From contig JBCCGK010000054.1 in assembly GCA_039029315.1 (NCBI GenBank), positions 10,113 through 74,112 of the forward strand: a DNA stretch of 64,000 bases, given 5' to 3'. Positions 27,881 to 37,006 of this stretch are shown here, in pieces. Origin of the DNA: JBCCCJ01 sp039029315. GTDB lineage: Bacteria; Bacteroidota; Bacteroidia; J057. The translations under genes and the position numbers were made by a program. The first letter of the stretch is position 1; each line of letters begins with the position of its first letter. The notes beneath the pieces are model-generated. The model saw only the letters and a program-made list of their open reading frames with translations. It did not search any database and was not told where the DNA came from.

Positions 27881-30394
27881 ATGCTTCAACGGACCTTAGC
27901 GGCTCTTTTTTTCTTGATATCATTGTTTGGCAGCTTTCCCAACTCTCTGCCTGCACAGGACCAAGAATCTATTCAGACTGACACCATTTACCTCATCCAA
28001 TACCTCAAACAACTAGAACAAAAATATACAGTCTCCTTTTCCTATAATCATACCTTGCTCAAGGAGATCAAGATTTTCTTTTTGCCTACTTATTCTTCTC
28101 TGGAGGCCTGTCTCGATTCCATTCAATCTCAAACAGCGATCAGGTTTGAACGTGTGAATGAGGCACAATTTCTTCTCATTCCGATTCGACAAGCAGCGCA
28201 GTTTCGGGTAGTGGAAGCGGGTACAGGTCTTCCAGTTTATTCTTTGATTGTTCAAGTCAATGATCAGCCCAAGACATATCTTCTCCCCCACTCAGATCAA
28301 CAATATGTGATTCCTGAGCTGTTTCCGACAGATTCCGTTCGATTCAAGTCTAATTTTCATGTTCCCTTGCGCACCACCGCGGAGGCACTTTTCTCTCTAG
28401 AGGGCCCCCTACAACTGACTAGCAGAACAGTACACCTAAAAGAAGTGATTGTCCAAGAATATCTGACAAACGGGGTCGCATTCAGGCTCCAGGATCACAG
28501 TATCCATATCGATATGCAGAAGTTGGGCTTGCTTCCAGGAGAAACAGACAAGGATGTGTTGCTCTTACTGAAAAATCTTCCGGGGATCAGAACCCCTGAT
28601 GGCAAACCTGGCAGCCTGACGATCAGGGGAAGTAGTCTGGATCAAAACCTGATGTTGTTTGATGACATTCCAATCTATCATCCCGGTCATTTTCTTGGAA
28701 CCATTTCTCCTTACAATCCATTGGTGATCGACAAAGTAGATGTGTATCGCTCTACCCTTCCAGCCAAATATGGGGGGAGAGTTGGCGGTCTCATCAGCCT
28801 GCAAACAGAAAATCCTCTGGAGGATTCTGCCTCTGTTACAGCCATGAGCAGTACTATTTATGGAGGCATCAAACTCAAACTTCCTCTGATCAAAGACAAA
28901 CTTGGGCTTCTCCTTTCTGCCAGATCAAGTTTTCCTTCTAATACATTCGCTCCCAAACTCTCAGCCTATACGCAACTGAATTATCAGGGGAGCAGACTTG
29001 ATACCGTTCTCCTTCGTCCACATGAGGTGGTGGACCCTTTTCGCGTAAGATTTCGAGATGTGGTAGGCAAACTGGTCTATCAGATCAATCCTCAGCATCA
29101 AGTCTCCATGAGTTATTTGGGGATTTTCAATCGCAATAACTTTCGCCTAAACGATACGATTCGGGGACCGCAGGAAGAACAAGTCGCGGATCTGAATAAT
29201 TGGGGCCTCACCACCAAATGGTCTGCGAAACTTTCTCCTCGCCTCCAGACTCACCTAAGTCTTACCCGGTCCCGACTGAGTCTTCACAATGCTACGCGTA
29301 TCTTCCGAAGGAATGGTCCCATCATTCACAGGGGCAATGAAAGCGAATTGGTTGATACACGGCTGATGGCCGAAGCAAACATTCAAGCCAGTTCGCAGCT
29401 CCAACTGGAATCTGGCTACCACCTGTTCACTCAATCATTGGACAATATGCTTCGGAATGAAAATGGCCAATTTGTTCCTAATCGGACAGATCAGGCCAGC
29501 ATTCATTCTGTTTTTGCTTCTCTCAAACCACAATGGGCAAGATTGTCAGCAGATATTGGGTTACGGCTTGGGTATTATGAACCCATCTCCCAGCTATATG
29601 TCGATCCCCGACTCTCAACCAGTGTTATTCTCAATCGTTCCTTGATCGCCAAAGCATCTGCCGGACAATCCCATCAAAATATGCAACAGCGATTGACCGA
29701 CGATTTTGATGATTTTCGATTATCCAATCAATACTGGTTCATGCCCATGAGTCCGAGAGGCGTCATGGAAGGCAGGCAAGCCATGATCGGCGCTTTGTAT
29801 GAGCAGGCTGGATGGTTGGTGGATGTGGAAATATATACAAAAAACATACAGGGATTGGAACGAGAAGTCAATCTAGCGCCTCAAAAATCCGGCAGCATTC
29901 ACTCCCGAGGGACGGATGTTTTTGTCAAGAAAAAGTGGGGAGCCATTGAAAGTTGGCTCAGTTATTCCTACAGTCATGTTCAGACGAAATTTGAAGCAAT
30001 AGAGGAGGCAATGTTCAATCAACCGCACATCGCCAATGTAAGTGGCATCCTGCATCAAGGTCCCTGGACCCTTGCGATTTCATGGGGATATATGGCAGGA
30101 ATGCCGGTCGAGATTCCAAACATTGACCCCAATCATCCGAACTCCAATGGCCTTCAGGAATTGGTCGTACCATATACAGATAGATTCCCTGCCCAACATC
30201 AGCTTGATATATCCACGACCTACAGTTTTCGGAGCAAGAAAAATCGCTGGAAGGCTGTCATTGGAGCTGCGGTGATCAATGCCTACAACCAACTCAACTA
30301 CATCAATATTATTCAGAACAATCCTCTTGTCAGCAATCCGTATCGATATGGGTTGGGATTCACACCTGATATGCATGTGAGTATCAGTTTTTGA
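27881..30394 (+). CDS. TonB-dependent receptor with STN-like signalling domain
   Basis: The 837-aa receptor has a signal peptide (to about residue 25), then an STN-like signalling domain (about 35-110: YLIQYLKQLEQKYTVSFSYNH to RVNEAQFLLIPI). A short beta domain, a plug (VLLLLKNLPGIRTPDGKPG, LTIRGSSLDQNLMLFDDIPIY, PAKYGGRVGGLISL) and a barrel ending in DMHVSISF follow. The STN domain contacts FecR in this type of circuit. The plug motif GSSLDQNLMLFDDIPIYHPGHFLG is of the DUF4249-associated receptor class, but no DUF4249 gene follows here. Confidence 0.93.
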   Translation: MLQRTLAALFFLISLFGSFPNSLPAQDQESIQTDTIYLIQYLKQLEQKYTVSFSYNHTLLKEIKIFFLPTYSSLEACLDSIQSQTAIRFERVNEAQFLLIPIRQAAQFRVVEAGTGLPVYSLIVQVNDQPKTYLLPHSDQQYVIPELFPTDSVRFKSNFHVPLRTTAEALFSLEGPLQLTSRTVHLKEVIVQEYLTNGVAFRLQDHSIHIDMQKLGLLPGETDKDVLLLLKNLPGIRTPDGKPGSLTIRGSSLDQNLMLFDDIPIYHPGHFLGTISPYNPLVIDKVDVYRSTLPAKYGGRVGGLISLQTENPLEDSASVTAMSSTIYGGIKLKLPLIKDKLGLLLSARSSFPSNTFAPKLSAYTQLNYQGSRLDTVLLRPHEVVDPFRVRFRDVVGKLVYQINPQHQVSMSYLGIFNRNNFRLNDTIRGPQEEQVADLNNWGLTTKWSAKLSPRLQTHLSLTRSRLSLHNATRIFRRNGPIIHRGNESELVDTRLMAEANIQASSQLQLESGYHLFTQSLDNMLRNENGQFVPNRTDQASIHSVFASLKPQWARLSADIGLRLGYYEPISQLYVDPRLSTSVILNRSLIAKASAGQSHQNMQQRLTDDFDDFRLSNQYWFMPMSPRGVMEGRQAMIGALYEQAGWLVDVEIYTKNIQGLEREVNLAPQKSGSIHSRGTDVFVKKKWGAIESWLSYSYSHVQTKFEAIEEAMFNQPHIANVSGILHQGPWTLAISWGYMAGMPVEIPNIDPNHPNSNGLQELVVPYTDRFPAQHQLDISTTYSFRSKKNRWKAVIGAAVINAYNQLNYINIIQNNPLVSNPYRYGLGFTPDMHVSISF

Positions 30395-30637
30395 GGAAAC
30401 ATGAGGTGAGATGCCTCCTGTCTACTTTTTGCCCTCCTGGATTCGTTCCATCCTGAGCATGACAAATGTCCCATTTTTGCTTGCCAGGAGACATTATTTT
30501 GAGAAACCTCCCCGATAAAAATTCACTGGCAGGATTCGCAATCTTATTCTGTTTCAAAAGGCGTTTTCTCAACTAGCTATTGCTCTATTTTGGCAACAAA
30601 AAGGAGCCAGAAAAAAATTAAAAAAAAATTTCAGAAG

Positions 30638-30669
30638 GGGGTTGGGTAAATGCCTGGTTTAAACGGAAT
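30638..30669 (+). promoter_or_regulatory. Orphan copy of the putative ECF-sigma promoter
   Basis: The 14-mer GGGGTTGGGTAAAT (30638-30651) is identical to the one before fecR at 26916. A CGGAAT box starts 26 bp after the motif start (25 bp at fecR). An ATG at 30674 sits at the place of the FecR start but is followed by only four codons and a stop, so no protein gene is attached. Confidence 0.45.
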
Positions 30670-30674
30670 ATCAA

Positions 30675-30775
30675 TGAAAAAGGAATAAACCCCTATTTCA
30701 CTCAGCTTATTGATTAAGCAATTGAGTTTATAGCCGCTTTCACTGAACTGCCCCTTTATGGAAGGGGCAGTTTTA
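30675..30775 (+). ncRNA. Candidate ~100-nt small transcript
   Basis: The interval lies between the orphan ECF-type promoter and an intrinsic terminator. It has no meaningful open frame. It would be a sigma-dependent small RNA or the remnant of a deleted target gene. This is inferred only from position. Confidence 0.3.
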
Positions 30776-30776
30776 T
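30746..30776 (+). terminator. Intrinsic terminator
   Basis: AACTGCCCCTT and AAGGGGCAGTT form a perfect 11-bp stem around TATGG, followed by TTATTT. It is oriented to stop plus-strand transcription. Confidence 0.8.
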
Positions 30777-31085
30777 TTGGCAGCTTGAAGGAGGTTCCTA
30801 TGTGACTTTGCAGGCAGGATTGAGGGTGATCCCAAGAGACTGTTTTGGAATCTGTGCTGAGAATTTTTAGGGGGTATTTTTTTCTCAGACAAGGCTCTTT
30901 TTTGTTCTCATAGTAGTGCTATGGGAACAAAAAAAGCCGCCGGATGAGGAAAAAAGACGCATACAAAAAATAAGTGATAGATTTTCAAACAGTCTCTAAG
31001 TTGGTTTTTTCGGAGGAAAAAGACTCAATCACATTCTTCAGCCGAAAAGATTCGGGTCCAGTACCAAGGACTTCCAGGATTCTGC

Positions 31086-31868
31086 CTACAGTCCCGGGGG
31101 TCGTTGATTCAAATGATACCCACCATCCAGTACCAACAGCTGGGCATTCGCAATTTTCCCTCCCACAATAAAAAATACGATGGCATCAGCAACTTCTTCC
31201 GGAGTTGCAGTCCTTTGTAAAGGCGAGACTGATTCGATCGCCTGCCGCAGGGCTTCATAGCGCTCCTCCCCCAGCCCATTCCTGATCCATCTACCCTGAA
31301 TGAAGCCTGGACAGACAGCATTGACGCGAATTTCTGGACCCAAGGTCTGTGCCAATGAGAGAGTCAAGGTATTCATCGCCCCTTTTGAGGCTGCATAAGC
31401 AATAGAACTTCCAATTCCAGTCAAAGCAGAAATCGAGGAGGTGTTGACGATGGTTCCTTCTCCGGCTTGCTTCATGTACGGCACAACTGCTCGCGCCATC
31501 TGGAAGGCTCCTACAACATTCACAGCATAGATCCGCTGAAAATCCTGCATTTGAAGGCCATCCAGATTGGCATACTCACAATATTTGGTCATACCCGCAT
31601 TGTTGACCAGGGCATCTATCCTTCCCCATTTCTCAAGGGTTGCGGCCACCATCCTTTGGCAAGCAGCGTCCTCAGAGACATCTGCCTGGACCATAAGTGT
31701 TTCTGCCCCTTCTTGTTGGCATCTTGCTACCGTTTCTTCTGCTTCTTGTTGACTACGGGTGTAATTGATCACAACATTCCAGCCAAGGGAGGCCAATTGT
31801 TGGGCTGTAGCAGCCCCTACACCAGTTGCTGATCCTGTAATGATCGCGACTTTCTTTTGTTCGTTCAT
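31086..31868 (-). CDS. Short-chain dehydrogenase/reductase (3-oxoacyl-ACP reductase-like)
   Basis: The 260-aa SDR has the nucleotide-binding motif TGSATGVG (residues 11-18), LVNNAG (87-92) and the catalytic set Ser144/145, Tyr158 and Lys162 (YAASKGAMNT). The C-terminal region CPGFIQG and VLDGGYHL is of classical SDR type. The substrate cannot be assigned. It lies 12 bp after the PLP-enzyme gene on the same strand, so the two are probably co-transcribed. Confidence 0.92.
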   Translation of the reverse strand: MNEQKKVAIITGSATGVGAATAQQLASLGWNVVINYTRSQQEAEETVARCQQEGAETLMVQADVSEDAACQRMVAATLEKWGRIDALVNNAGMTKYCEYANLDGLQMQDFQRIYAVNVVGAFQMARAVVPYMKQAGEGTIVNTSSISALTGIGSSIAYAASKGAMNTLTLSLAQTLGPEIRVNAVCPGFIQGRWIRNGLGEERYEALRQAIESVSPLQRTATPEEVADAIVFFIVGGKIANAQLLVLDGGYHLNQRPPGL

Positions 31869-31880
31869 GTATGGAATAGG

Positions 31881-33080
31881 TTATAGACATTGTTCCAGAT
31901 CTCGACATAGATCATTCGCATCTTCCAAGCCCACAGACACACGAAAGACCCCATCACCTGCATATTCCCGATATGCGGCCAGGTTCACTTCGTCCAACTG
32001 GAAAGAGGATGCTTGTATTGCATCTGTCGGAATGTAGAAAATCAAACTTTTGTGATGCCCAAGAGAGACAGCATAATGAAAAATCTTCAAGCGCTCAACC
32101 ATGCGCTGAATGATGATCTGAGGCTGTTCAGTCTGAAACGCCAACATACCGGAAAAATTCTGCATCTGCTGCTGGGCCAATTCGGCCTGTGGATGAGAAG
32201 GAAGGCCGGGGTAGATGACTTTCTTGACTCGTGGGTGGGCTTCCAGGAATTCTGATAGCTGACGGGCATTGCGCGCATGCGCCTGCATACGCAAAGGAAA
32301 GGTGGCCAATCCCCGATTAATCAGCCATGCGTTGAACGGGCTGATAATGCCTCCCAAATGAATGCTGATACGTGCTTTGAGGGCCTGGATTGCTGCTTTC
32401 TTTCCCACCACAATGCCGCCAATCGCATCTCCATGCCCCCCCAGATACTTGGTCAAGGAATGAATGACAAAATCTGCACCCAGGCCCAAGGGTCTGGTGG
32501 CAAGAGGGGTCGCAAAGGTGGAATCGACTGCAACCATTCCACCTTGAGCATGGACGCGCTCTGCCACGGCACGAATATCGGTCAGTCGGCAAATCGGATT
32601 GCAAGGCGTCTCCAAAAATGCAAGTTGAACCGGCTTCGAAAGAGCTGCCTCCACTGCTTGCATGTCTGCCATATTCACAGAAATAACCTCAATCCCATAC
32701 CCAGCCAAGAGATCGTTTCCGAATTCCCGAACACCTGCATAGGAAATATCACTCATCAGGATGCGGTCTCCAGACTTGAGTAGATGAAGGATCAGTCCGC
32801 TTACTGCGGCTATTCCACTCCCAAATGCCAGGGCCGCCTCCCCGTCTTCCAGTGCAGCAATTTTTTTCTCCAAAATATCTATGGTTGGATTCCCCCATCG
32901 TGTATACACATGTGGACTGTGTTCGTCTAACTCCTCCGCAGAAAAGGAGACAGCAGGATCGACCTTGAAGGAAGTCGCCATCGTGATCGGGGCAATGGTC
33001 GCCCCATTTTGGAAATTGGAAGTTTCCCCTGCATGAATGGAAAGAGTTTGAATCCCGAATGGGTCGGTAGAAGCGTCCAT
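31881..33080 (-). CDS. Cys/Met-metabolism PLP enzyme (cystathionine gamma-synthase / methionine gamma-lyase family)
   Basis: The frame extends to a TTG at 33095, but the ATG at 33080 (MDASTDPFGIQTLSIHAGE) is preferred, giving 399 aa. The PLP lysine is Lys211 in HSLTKYLGGHGD. YTRWGNPT (59-66), AFGSGIAAVSG and VAVDSTFATP are the usual cofactor and active-site segments. The family covers gamma-synthases, beta-lyases and gamma-lyases on sulfur amino acids; the reaction cannot be fixed from sequence alone. It is grouped with a short-chain dehydrogenase downstream and an Ada-like gene upstream. Confidence 0.93.
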   Translation of the reverse strand: MDASTDPFGIQTLSIHAGETSNFQNGATIAPITMATSFKVDPAVSFSAEELDEHSPHVYTRWGNPTIDILEKKIAALEDGEAALAFGSGIAAVSGLILHLLKSGDRILMSDISYAGVREFGNDLLAGYGIEVISVNMADMQAVEAALSKPVQLAFLETPCNPICRLTDIRAVAERVHAQGGMVAVDSTFATPLATRPLGLGADFVIHSLTKYLGGHGDAIGGIVVGKKAAIQALKARISIHLGGIISPFNAWLINRGLATFPLRMQAHARNARQLSEFLEAHPRVKKVIYPGLPSHPQAELAQQQMQNFSGMLAFQTEQPQIIIQRMVERLKIFHYAVSLGHHKSLIFYIPTDAIQASSFQLDEVNLAAYREYAGDGVFRVSVGLEDANDLCRDLEQCL

Positions 33081-33169
33081 AGATCTTTTGGGCAAAAGCT
33101 ACGGATTCTATCTGAAGAGACAAAGGCTGCCTCGTTCCAATCGGGCGGATGCTAGAGAGAATCTGTGCC

Positions 33170-33994
33170 TTAAGCATCGGTTCGACTGGCTTCCCAAGCC
33201 AGAAGTGCCAGTTTTCGATTGCGGTTCCAGCGGTATTCTCCAAATCCTCCCATGCTGCGAATCACCCGATGACAGGGAATCAGGTATCCAACAGGATTCT
33301 TCCCAATGGCTGTTCCGACTGCTCTTGATGCCTTGGGTCGGCCAATCGCCCTGGCCAGATCACCATAGGATACGAGTTGGCCTTCAGGAATCTTCAACAG
33401 AGCCTCCCAGACTTGTAGTTGGAATGGAGTAGCACGAAGATTGATGGGGATTCGGTCAGCACTGATTCGCCTGGAAAACATTTGCTCCACCCAGACTTCA
33501 TGTCTTGCCCTATCTTCTACCAATTCCGCTTTTGACCATTCATCTCGCAGCTCGCCGAGCATCTCTTCTGTTTCTCCAAATGACAGTTTGCAGATTCCCT
33601 TGCTGGTGGAAGCCATCAACATCTGCCCCAATGGACTGGCATACAGGCCATAATAGATAGTCAATTCTCCGCCTTCTTTTGCATACTCACCTGGTGTCAT
33701 GCTGAGAATGGACACAAATAAATCGTGCAGGCGTCCCTGACTGGACAAGCCAGCACCATAGGCAGATTGCAGGGTTGTGGCACCCTCTCGCAATTTTTGT
33801 TTGGCATAGTCAATCGTCAGGTATTGGGTAAACTTCTTGGGACTGACCCCTGCCCATTCCACGAACATTCGCTGAAAATGATATGGACTCATGTGAACCT
33901 GCGCAGCTACCTCCTCCAGGCTGGGCTGCTCCTGAAAATGTTCATGCAGGTATACCAATGCTTGTTCGATCCGCTGATATTGATGTTGATCCAT
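33170..33994 (-). CDS. AraC-HTH/methylated-DNA--protein-cysteine methyltransferase (Ada-like, no zinc domain)
   Basis: The frame is open to 34117, but that would overlap the divergent gene. The ATG at 33994 (MDQHQYQRIEQAL) fits the family start, giving 274 aa. The N-terminal half is an AraC-type helix-turn-helix (EQPSLEEVAAQVHMSPYHFQRMF). The C-terminal half is an O6-alkylguanine-DNA alkyltransferase with acceptor Cys241 in IPCHRVI, plus the FQLQVWEALLKIPEGQLVSYGDLA segment. The N-terminal Zn-cysteine methyl-phosphotriester domain of E. coli Ada is absent. The protein repairs alkylated bases and may regulate that response. Confidence 0.92.
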   Translation of the reverse strand: MDQHQYQRIEQALVYLHEHFQEQPSLEEVAAQVHMSPYHFQRMFVEWAGVSPKKFTQYLTIDYAKQKLREGATTLQSAYGAGLSSQGRLHDLFVSILSMTPGEYAKEGGELTIYYGLYASPLGQMLMASTSKGICKLSFGETEEMLGELRDEWSKAELVEDRARHEVWVEQMFSRRISADRIPINLRATPFQLQVWEALLKIPEGQLVSYGDLARAIGRPKASRAVGTAIGKNPVGYLIPCHRVIRSMGGFGEYRWNRNRKLALLAWEASRTDA

Positions 33995-34116
33995 GTTTAG
34001 TTCTTTGTACATAGGTACAGCAATCCCGGCAAGAGAACAATCCGATTCTTGCGGTTCTAGATCTAATCGGTAAATTGCTCGAACAAGTCCAACATATTGA
34101 CCAATCATTGGCCCCA

Positions 34117-35367
34117 ATGAGCTCCCCTAACATTCTGGAACAAGTTCAACTGTATGCCAGTCCTCTGATCAGCGAACTCCCTGATCAATTGGTGTATCAC
34201 GATATCAAATATTTTATCAGACTTCGGAAGCATCTCAGAAAAATAGGACAGGAGAGTCATATTTCCGAAGAAGAGTTGGAATTGTTGCTGATTGTTTCTT
34301 GGCTCCACGGCGCAGAGTTACATGATACAGAATGGGTCTTCTATCGGGAAGGAACCCAGGCCAAAATCGAAGACATTTTTCAGTTTGAGCATAAAAGGGT
34401 TCTGGAAGAACTTCAGTTTCCTCATGAGAAAATTGAGCAAATTTATCAGCTCTTTTGTCGGGTAGCCTTGGTGATGCCTCCCCAACCTGCCAATCAGTTG
34501 GAAGCGATCTATGCCGATGCCATTGTCATGGACTTCACTGGCAAAAAAGGCTATGAGCGGATCAAGGCTGTCTATGATGAATTGCTGCTTCAGGATGTCA
34601 GCCTCAGTAAGAAAAACTGGTATGATGTGGTTTTGGAGCGAATGGCACAATATCGCTGCTTCACTGCCTACGGGAAAGAATATCTCGATCCCAAAATCGA
34701 GAAAATGATCACCCGATTGAAAAAGGAAAAAAAGGAACTGGAAGCTCAGGAGAATATTCTTCTTTCCAAGGAACTAAACATCAGCGAAGAGGAACTCAAA
34801 AAGCTCAAAAAAGGATTGAACAGAATCAAGGGAAGAGATGAACGGGGTATCCAGACTTTGTTCAGGACGACCTCAAGAAATCACTATACTCTCAAGCAGA
34901 TGGTGGATCGCAAATCCAGCATCATGATCACTGTCAATGCCATTATTCTTTCTCTTGTATTAGGGGGAATTATCGGTCAAGGGGGGGAAGCTTTGAGCCT
35001 GGAAATGTTGCCTGTTGTCATTTTGAGTCTCACCAGTATCGTTTCTATCTTTTTTGCTGTCCTGGCCATTCGCCCAAATAAAACCCAGGGAACCTTTACG
35101 GAAGAGGAAATCCGCAACAAGCAAGGCAATCCACTCTTTTTTGGCAATTTTCATCATATGCATCTGAGAGATTATGAGTGGGCTGTTCTTCAGATGCTCA
35201 ATGATCGGAATTATGTCTATGGTTCCATGCTCAGAGACATCTATTTCCTTGGGCAATCTTTGGAAGTTCAATACAGACGTATCAGAAAATCTCTCAATGT
35301 TTTTTTGGGAGGAATGGTCCTGACAATATTGGTATACCTCTATATTCGATTGTTTGTGGGAGGTTGA
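34117..35367 (+). CDS. Pycsar-type membrane effector (DUF5706) with degenerate HD domain
   Basis: The frame opens at a TTG at 34075, but the ATG at 34117 is preferred (416 aa). The N-terminal helical domain (about 20-200) resembles the HD-hydrolase part often fused to Pycsar effectors. Its key pair reads His-Gly (64-65, in VSWLHGAELHD) instead of His-Asp, so metal binding is probably lost. A charged coiled region (195-240) leads to the PycTM/DUF5706-like part (245-413: YTLKQMVDRKSSIMITVNAIILSL, LTSIVSIFFAVLAIRP), with three transmembrane helices. No pyrimidine cyclase gene is adjacent. It is divergent from the Ada-like gene. In Pycsar, membrane effectors disrupt the inner membrane on sensing cCMP or cUMP. 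Confidence 0.82.
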   Translation: MSSPNILEQVQLYASPLISELPDQLVYHDIKYFIRLRKHLRKIGQESHISEEELELLLIVSWLHGAELHDTEWVFYREGTQAKIEDIFQFEHKRVLEELQFPHEKIEQIYQLFCRVALVMPPQPANQLEAIYADAIVMDFTGKKGYERIKAVYDELLLQDVSLSKKNWYDVVLERMAQYRCFTAYGKEYLDPKIEKMITRLKKEKKELEAQENILLSKELNISEEELKKLKKGLNRIKGRDERGIQTLFRTTSRNHYTLKQMVDRKSSIMITVNAIILSLVLGGIIGQGGEALSLEMLPVVILSLTSIVSIFFAVLAIRPNKTQGTFTEEEIRNKQGNPLFFGNFHHMHLRDYEWAVLQMLNDRNYVYGSMLRDIYFLGQSLEVQYRRIRKSLNVFLGGMVLTILVYLYIRLFVGG

Positions 35368-35519
35368 ACATCCAAGATTGAAAGAGACAGACACCTCTAA
35401 TTTCCCAATGGAAATCATACAAAAAAAATGTCGAATCCAGAAGGAAATGAGGATTCAGTCATTTATTAATTGACATTGTGCAAACTGATTTTCTAAGAAA
35501 AAAGCAGCATGCTACATAG

Positions 35520-36449
35520 TCAAAGGTTCATTTTTTGCCAGGGAATCTCAGCTTTGCTAAGCCGCTGTAATCCTGCATTCGTTCCAAGCCAAAGCTCTTC
35601 TTCAACGTCAATGATGGTAAAAACCTGCTGACTTGTCAAAACGCCTTCATTGGCTATCCTCCACCACTGTTTCCCATCATATTTTATGATCCCTTCTCGC
35701 TCACTTGAAAACCAGATGTCGCCCTTCGCATCTTCAAATTCTGGGAGGAGCAGTTTTCCTGCCACCAAGGTACTGAGTTCATCCTTTGGATTGATTCGAA
35801 AGACTCCATTATTGGTTCCAACCAGTATGTCTCGATTGTTGAGCTGCAATAATTTTCTACAATTCGATTCGGTCAGAAAGCTCTTAAGCAGCTTGCCTTT
35901 TTTTATATAATTCAGACCCCCTTTTCTGGTAGCGATCCATGCCTGGTTTTTATCTACAATGAGATCGTGGACTACCTGATGGTTCAGTTGTTTGCTTGCG
36001 GGGATTTCCAGCCATTCTTTCTTTTTTGAATACTGATGAAATCCTCTATTCCCCCCCGCATATAGATTCCCTTTTCTGTCTATGGTAAATGAAAAAATGA
36101 CGGTACTGCTCACTTCTTCACTAAGTACCCGACATGACTCCCCATTGATAGACATCATGCCTCTCGCACCAAACCAGATATTTGCATCTGCATCTTCTTC
36201 AATGGCGATAAAACCTGTCAGAAATCCCTCCTGATTGGATGTGAGCTTTGCAAGATGATCCTCCCGCCATCGAAAGATCCCTTTTCCTTTGGTCCCAATC
36301 CAAATATCATGCTTGCTGGCTCGAAACAGTTTTCTGATTTCTACTGAATCGAGTTCGGAAAACTCGACAGGGCTAAACAAAGTTGCTTCCTGAGCCCTCA
36401 ATCCCTGTATAAGGCAAAAGAGCAGGACAAAAAAAATCCATTGTTTCAT
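35520..36449 (-). CDS. Exported beta-propeller protein (two-component-regulator propeller type)
   Basis: The 309-aa protein has a signal peptide (MKQWIFFVLLFCLIQGLRAQ) and repeated propeller blades with the DIWIGTKGKGIFRW pattern (also ANIWFGARGMM, NLYAGGNRGF, QAWIATRKGGLNYI, DILVGTNNGVF, DIWFSSEREGI, ELWLGTNAGLQRL). These repeats usually form the sensor of hybrid histidine kinases or LytTR/LuxR regulators, but no transmembrane or output domain follows. It is a free-standing exported propeller, or the remnant of a larger sensor. It is convergent with the Pycsar-like gene. Confidence 0.85.
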   Translation of the reverse strand: MKQWIFFVLLFCLIQGLRAQEATLFSPVEFSELDSVEIRKLFRASKHDIWIGTKGKGIFRWREDHLAKLTSNQEGFLTGFIAIEEDADANIWFGARGMMSINGESCRVLSEEVSSTVIFSFTIDRKGNLYAGGNRGFHQYSKKKEWLEIPASKQLNHQVVHDLIVDKNQAWIATRKGGLNYIKKGKLLKSFLTESNCRKLLQLNNRDILVGTNNGVFRINPKDELSTLVAGKLLLPEFEDAKGDIWFSSEREGIIKYDGKQWWRIANEGVLTSQQVFTIIDVEEELWLGTNAGLQRLSKAEIPWQKMNL

Positions 36450-36615
36450 TGCTTCTTGTTTGGTGTCATGATCAAGCCATGAAAATAGTGCCTAGCAGGA
36501 TGTACTCTACTGGTGAAAAGCGAGATTTTTTGATGGAAGCTTGCTTATTTTCATCTTTGTCATTGGGAATGTCTTTCCTGTGTTTCGTCCAATCCCAAAT
36601 CATCTTTCCTTCTTC

Positions 36616-36981
36616 ATGCGGTTTCAATCCATTTTGTACTGGTCAGCAACGGGAATCATGTGTTTGATTTTCCTTTTTTCTTCCTTCAATTATTTTTTCA
36701 ATCACGAAATGATAGAAGGATTCTATACCCATTTGGGATTTCCTGGCTGGCTGATTTATCCATCAGCCATCCTCAAAATCCTTGGAGTCATTGCCATTTT
36801 GAGCAGAAAGTCTGCCTTGCTGAAAGAATGGGCCTATGCAGGTTTCTTTTTTGATTCAGCCATTGCTTTGACCGCCCATACCATTGCAGAAGATGGTGCT
36901 GGTTTGTTCGCCATTGTTGCTCTGTTCACGACGATCCTCTCTCGTATCTTTCATGATCGAGCGTTTGGGACCAAAAACTGA
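36616..36981 (+). CDS. DoxX-like small membrane protein
   Basis: A TTG at 36541 is in frame upstream, but the ATG at 36616 (MRFQSILYWSATG) gives the normal DoxX-like start and 121 aa. Four hydrophobic helices are visible (ATGIMCLIFLFSSFNYFF; LGFPGWLIYPSAILKILGVIAIL; WAYAGFFFDSAIALTAHTIA; LFAIVALFTTILSRIF). The family function is poorly defined; some members act in oxidative stress or thiosulfate handling. It is convergent with the enolase-superfamily gene. Confidence 0.85.
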   Translation: MRFQSILYWSATGIMCLIFLFSSFNYFFNHEMIEGFYTHLGFPGWLIYPSAILKILGVIAILSRKSALLKEWAYAGFFFDSAIALTAHTIAEDGAGLFAIVALFTTILSRIFHDRAFGTKN

Positions 36982-37006
36982 ATAGGAGAGATCTGTTAAT
37001 CCTGGA

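Larger units (their letters stand above)
30395..31085. other. 691-bp region without a protein gene
   Basis: No credible coding sequence is seen here. The region holds an orphan ECF-type promoter copy at 30638, a strong hairpin terminator at 30746-30774, and an imperfect 16-bp inverted repeat at 30898-30934 (TTTTTTGTTCTCATAG with CTATGGGAACAAAAAA). Confidence 0.7.

Noticed and set aside
30650..30688. 12-codon open frame in the orphan promoter region
   Set aside because: Its start lies inside the putative promoter boxes, so it would not be on the transcript.
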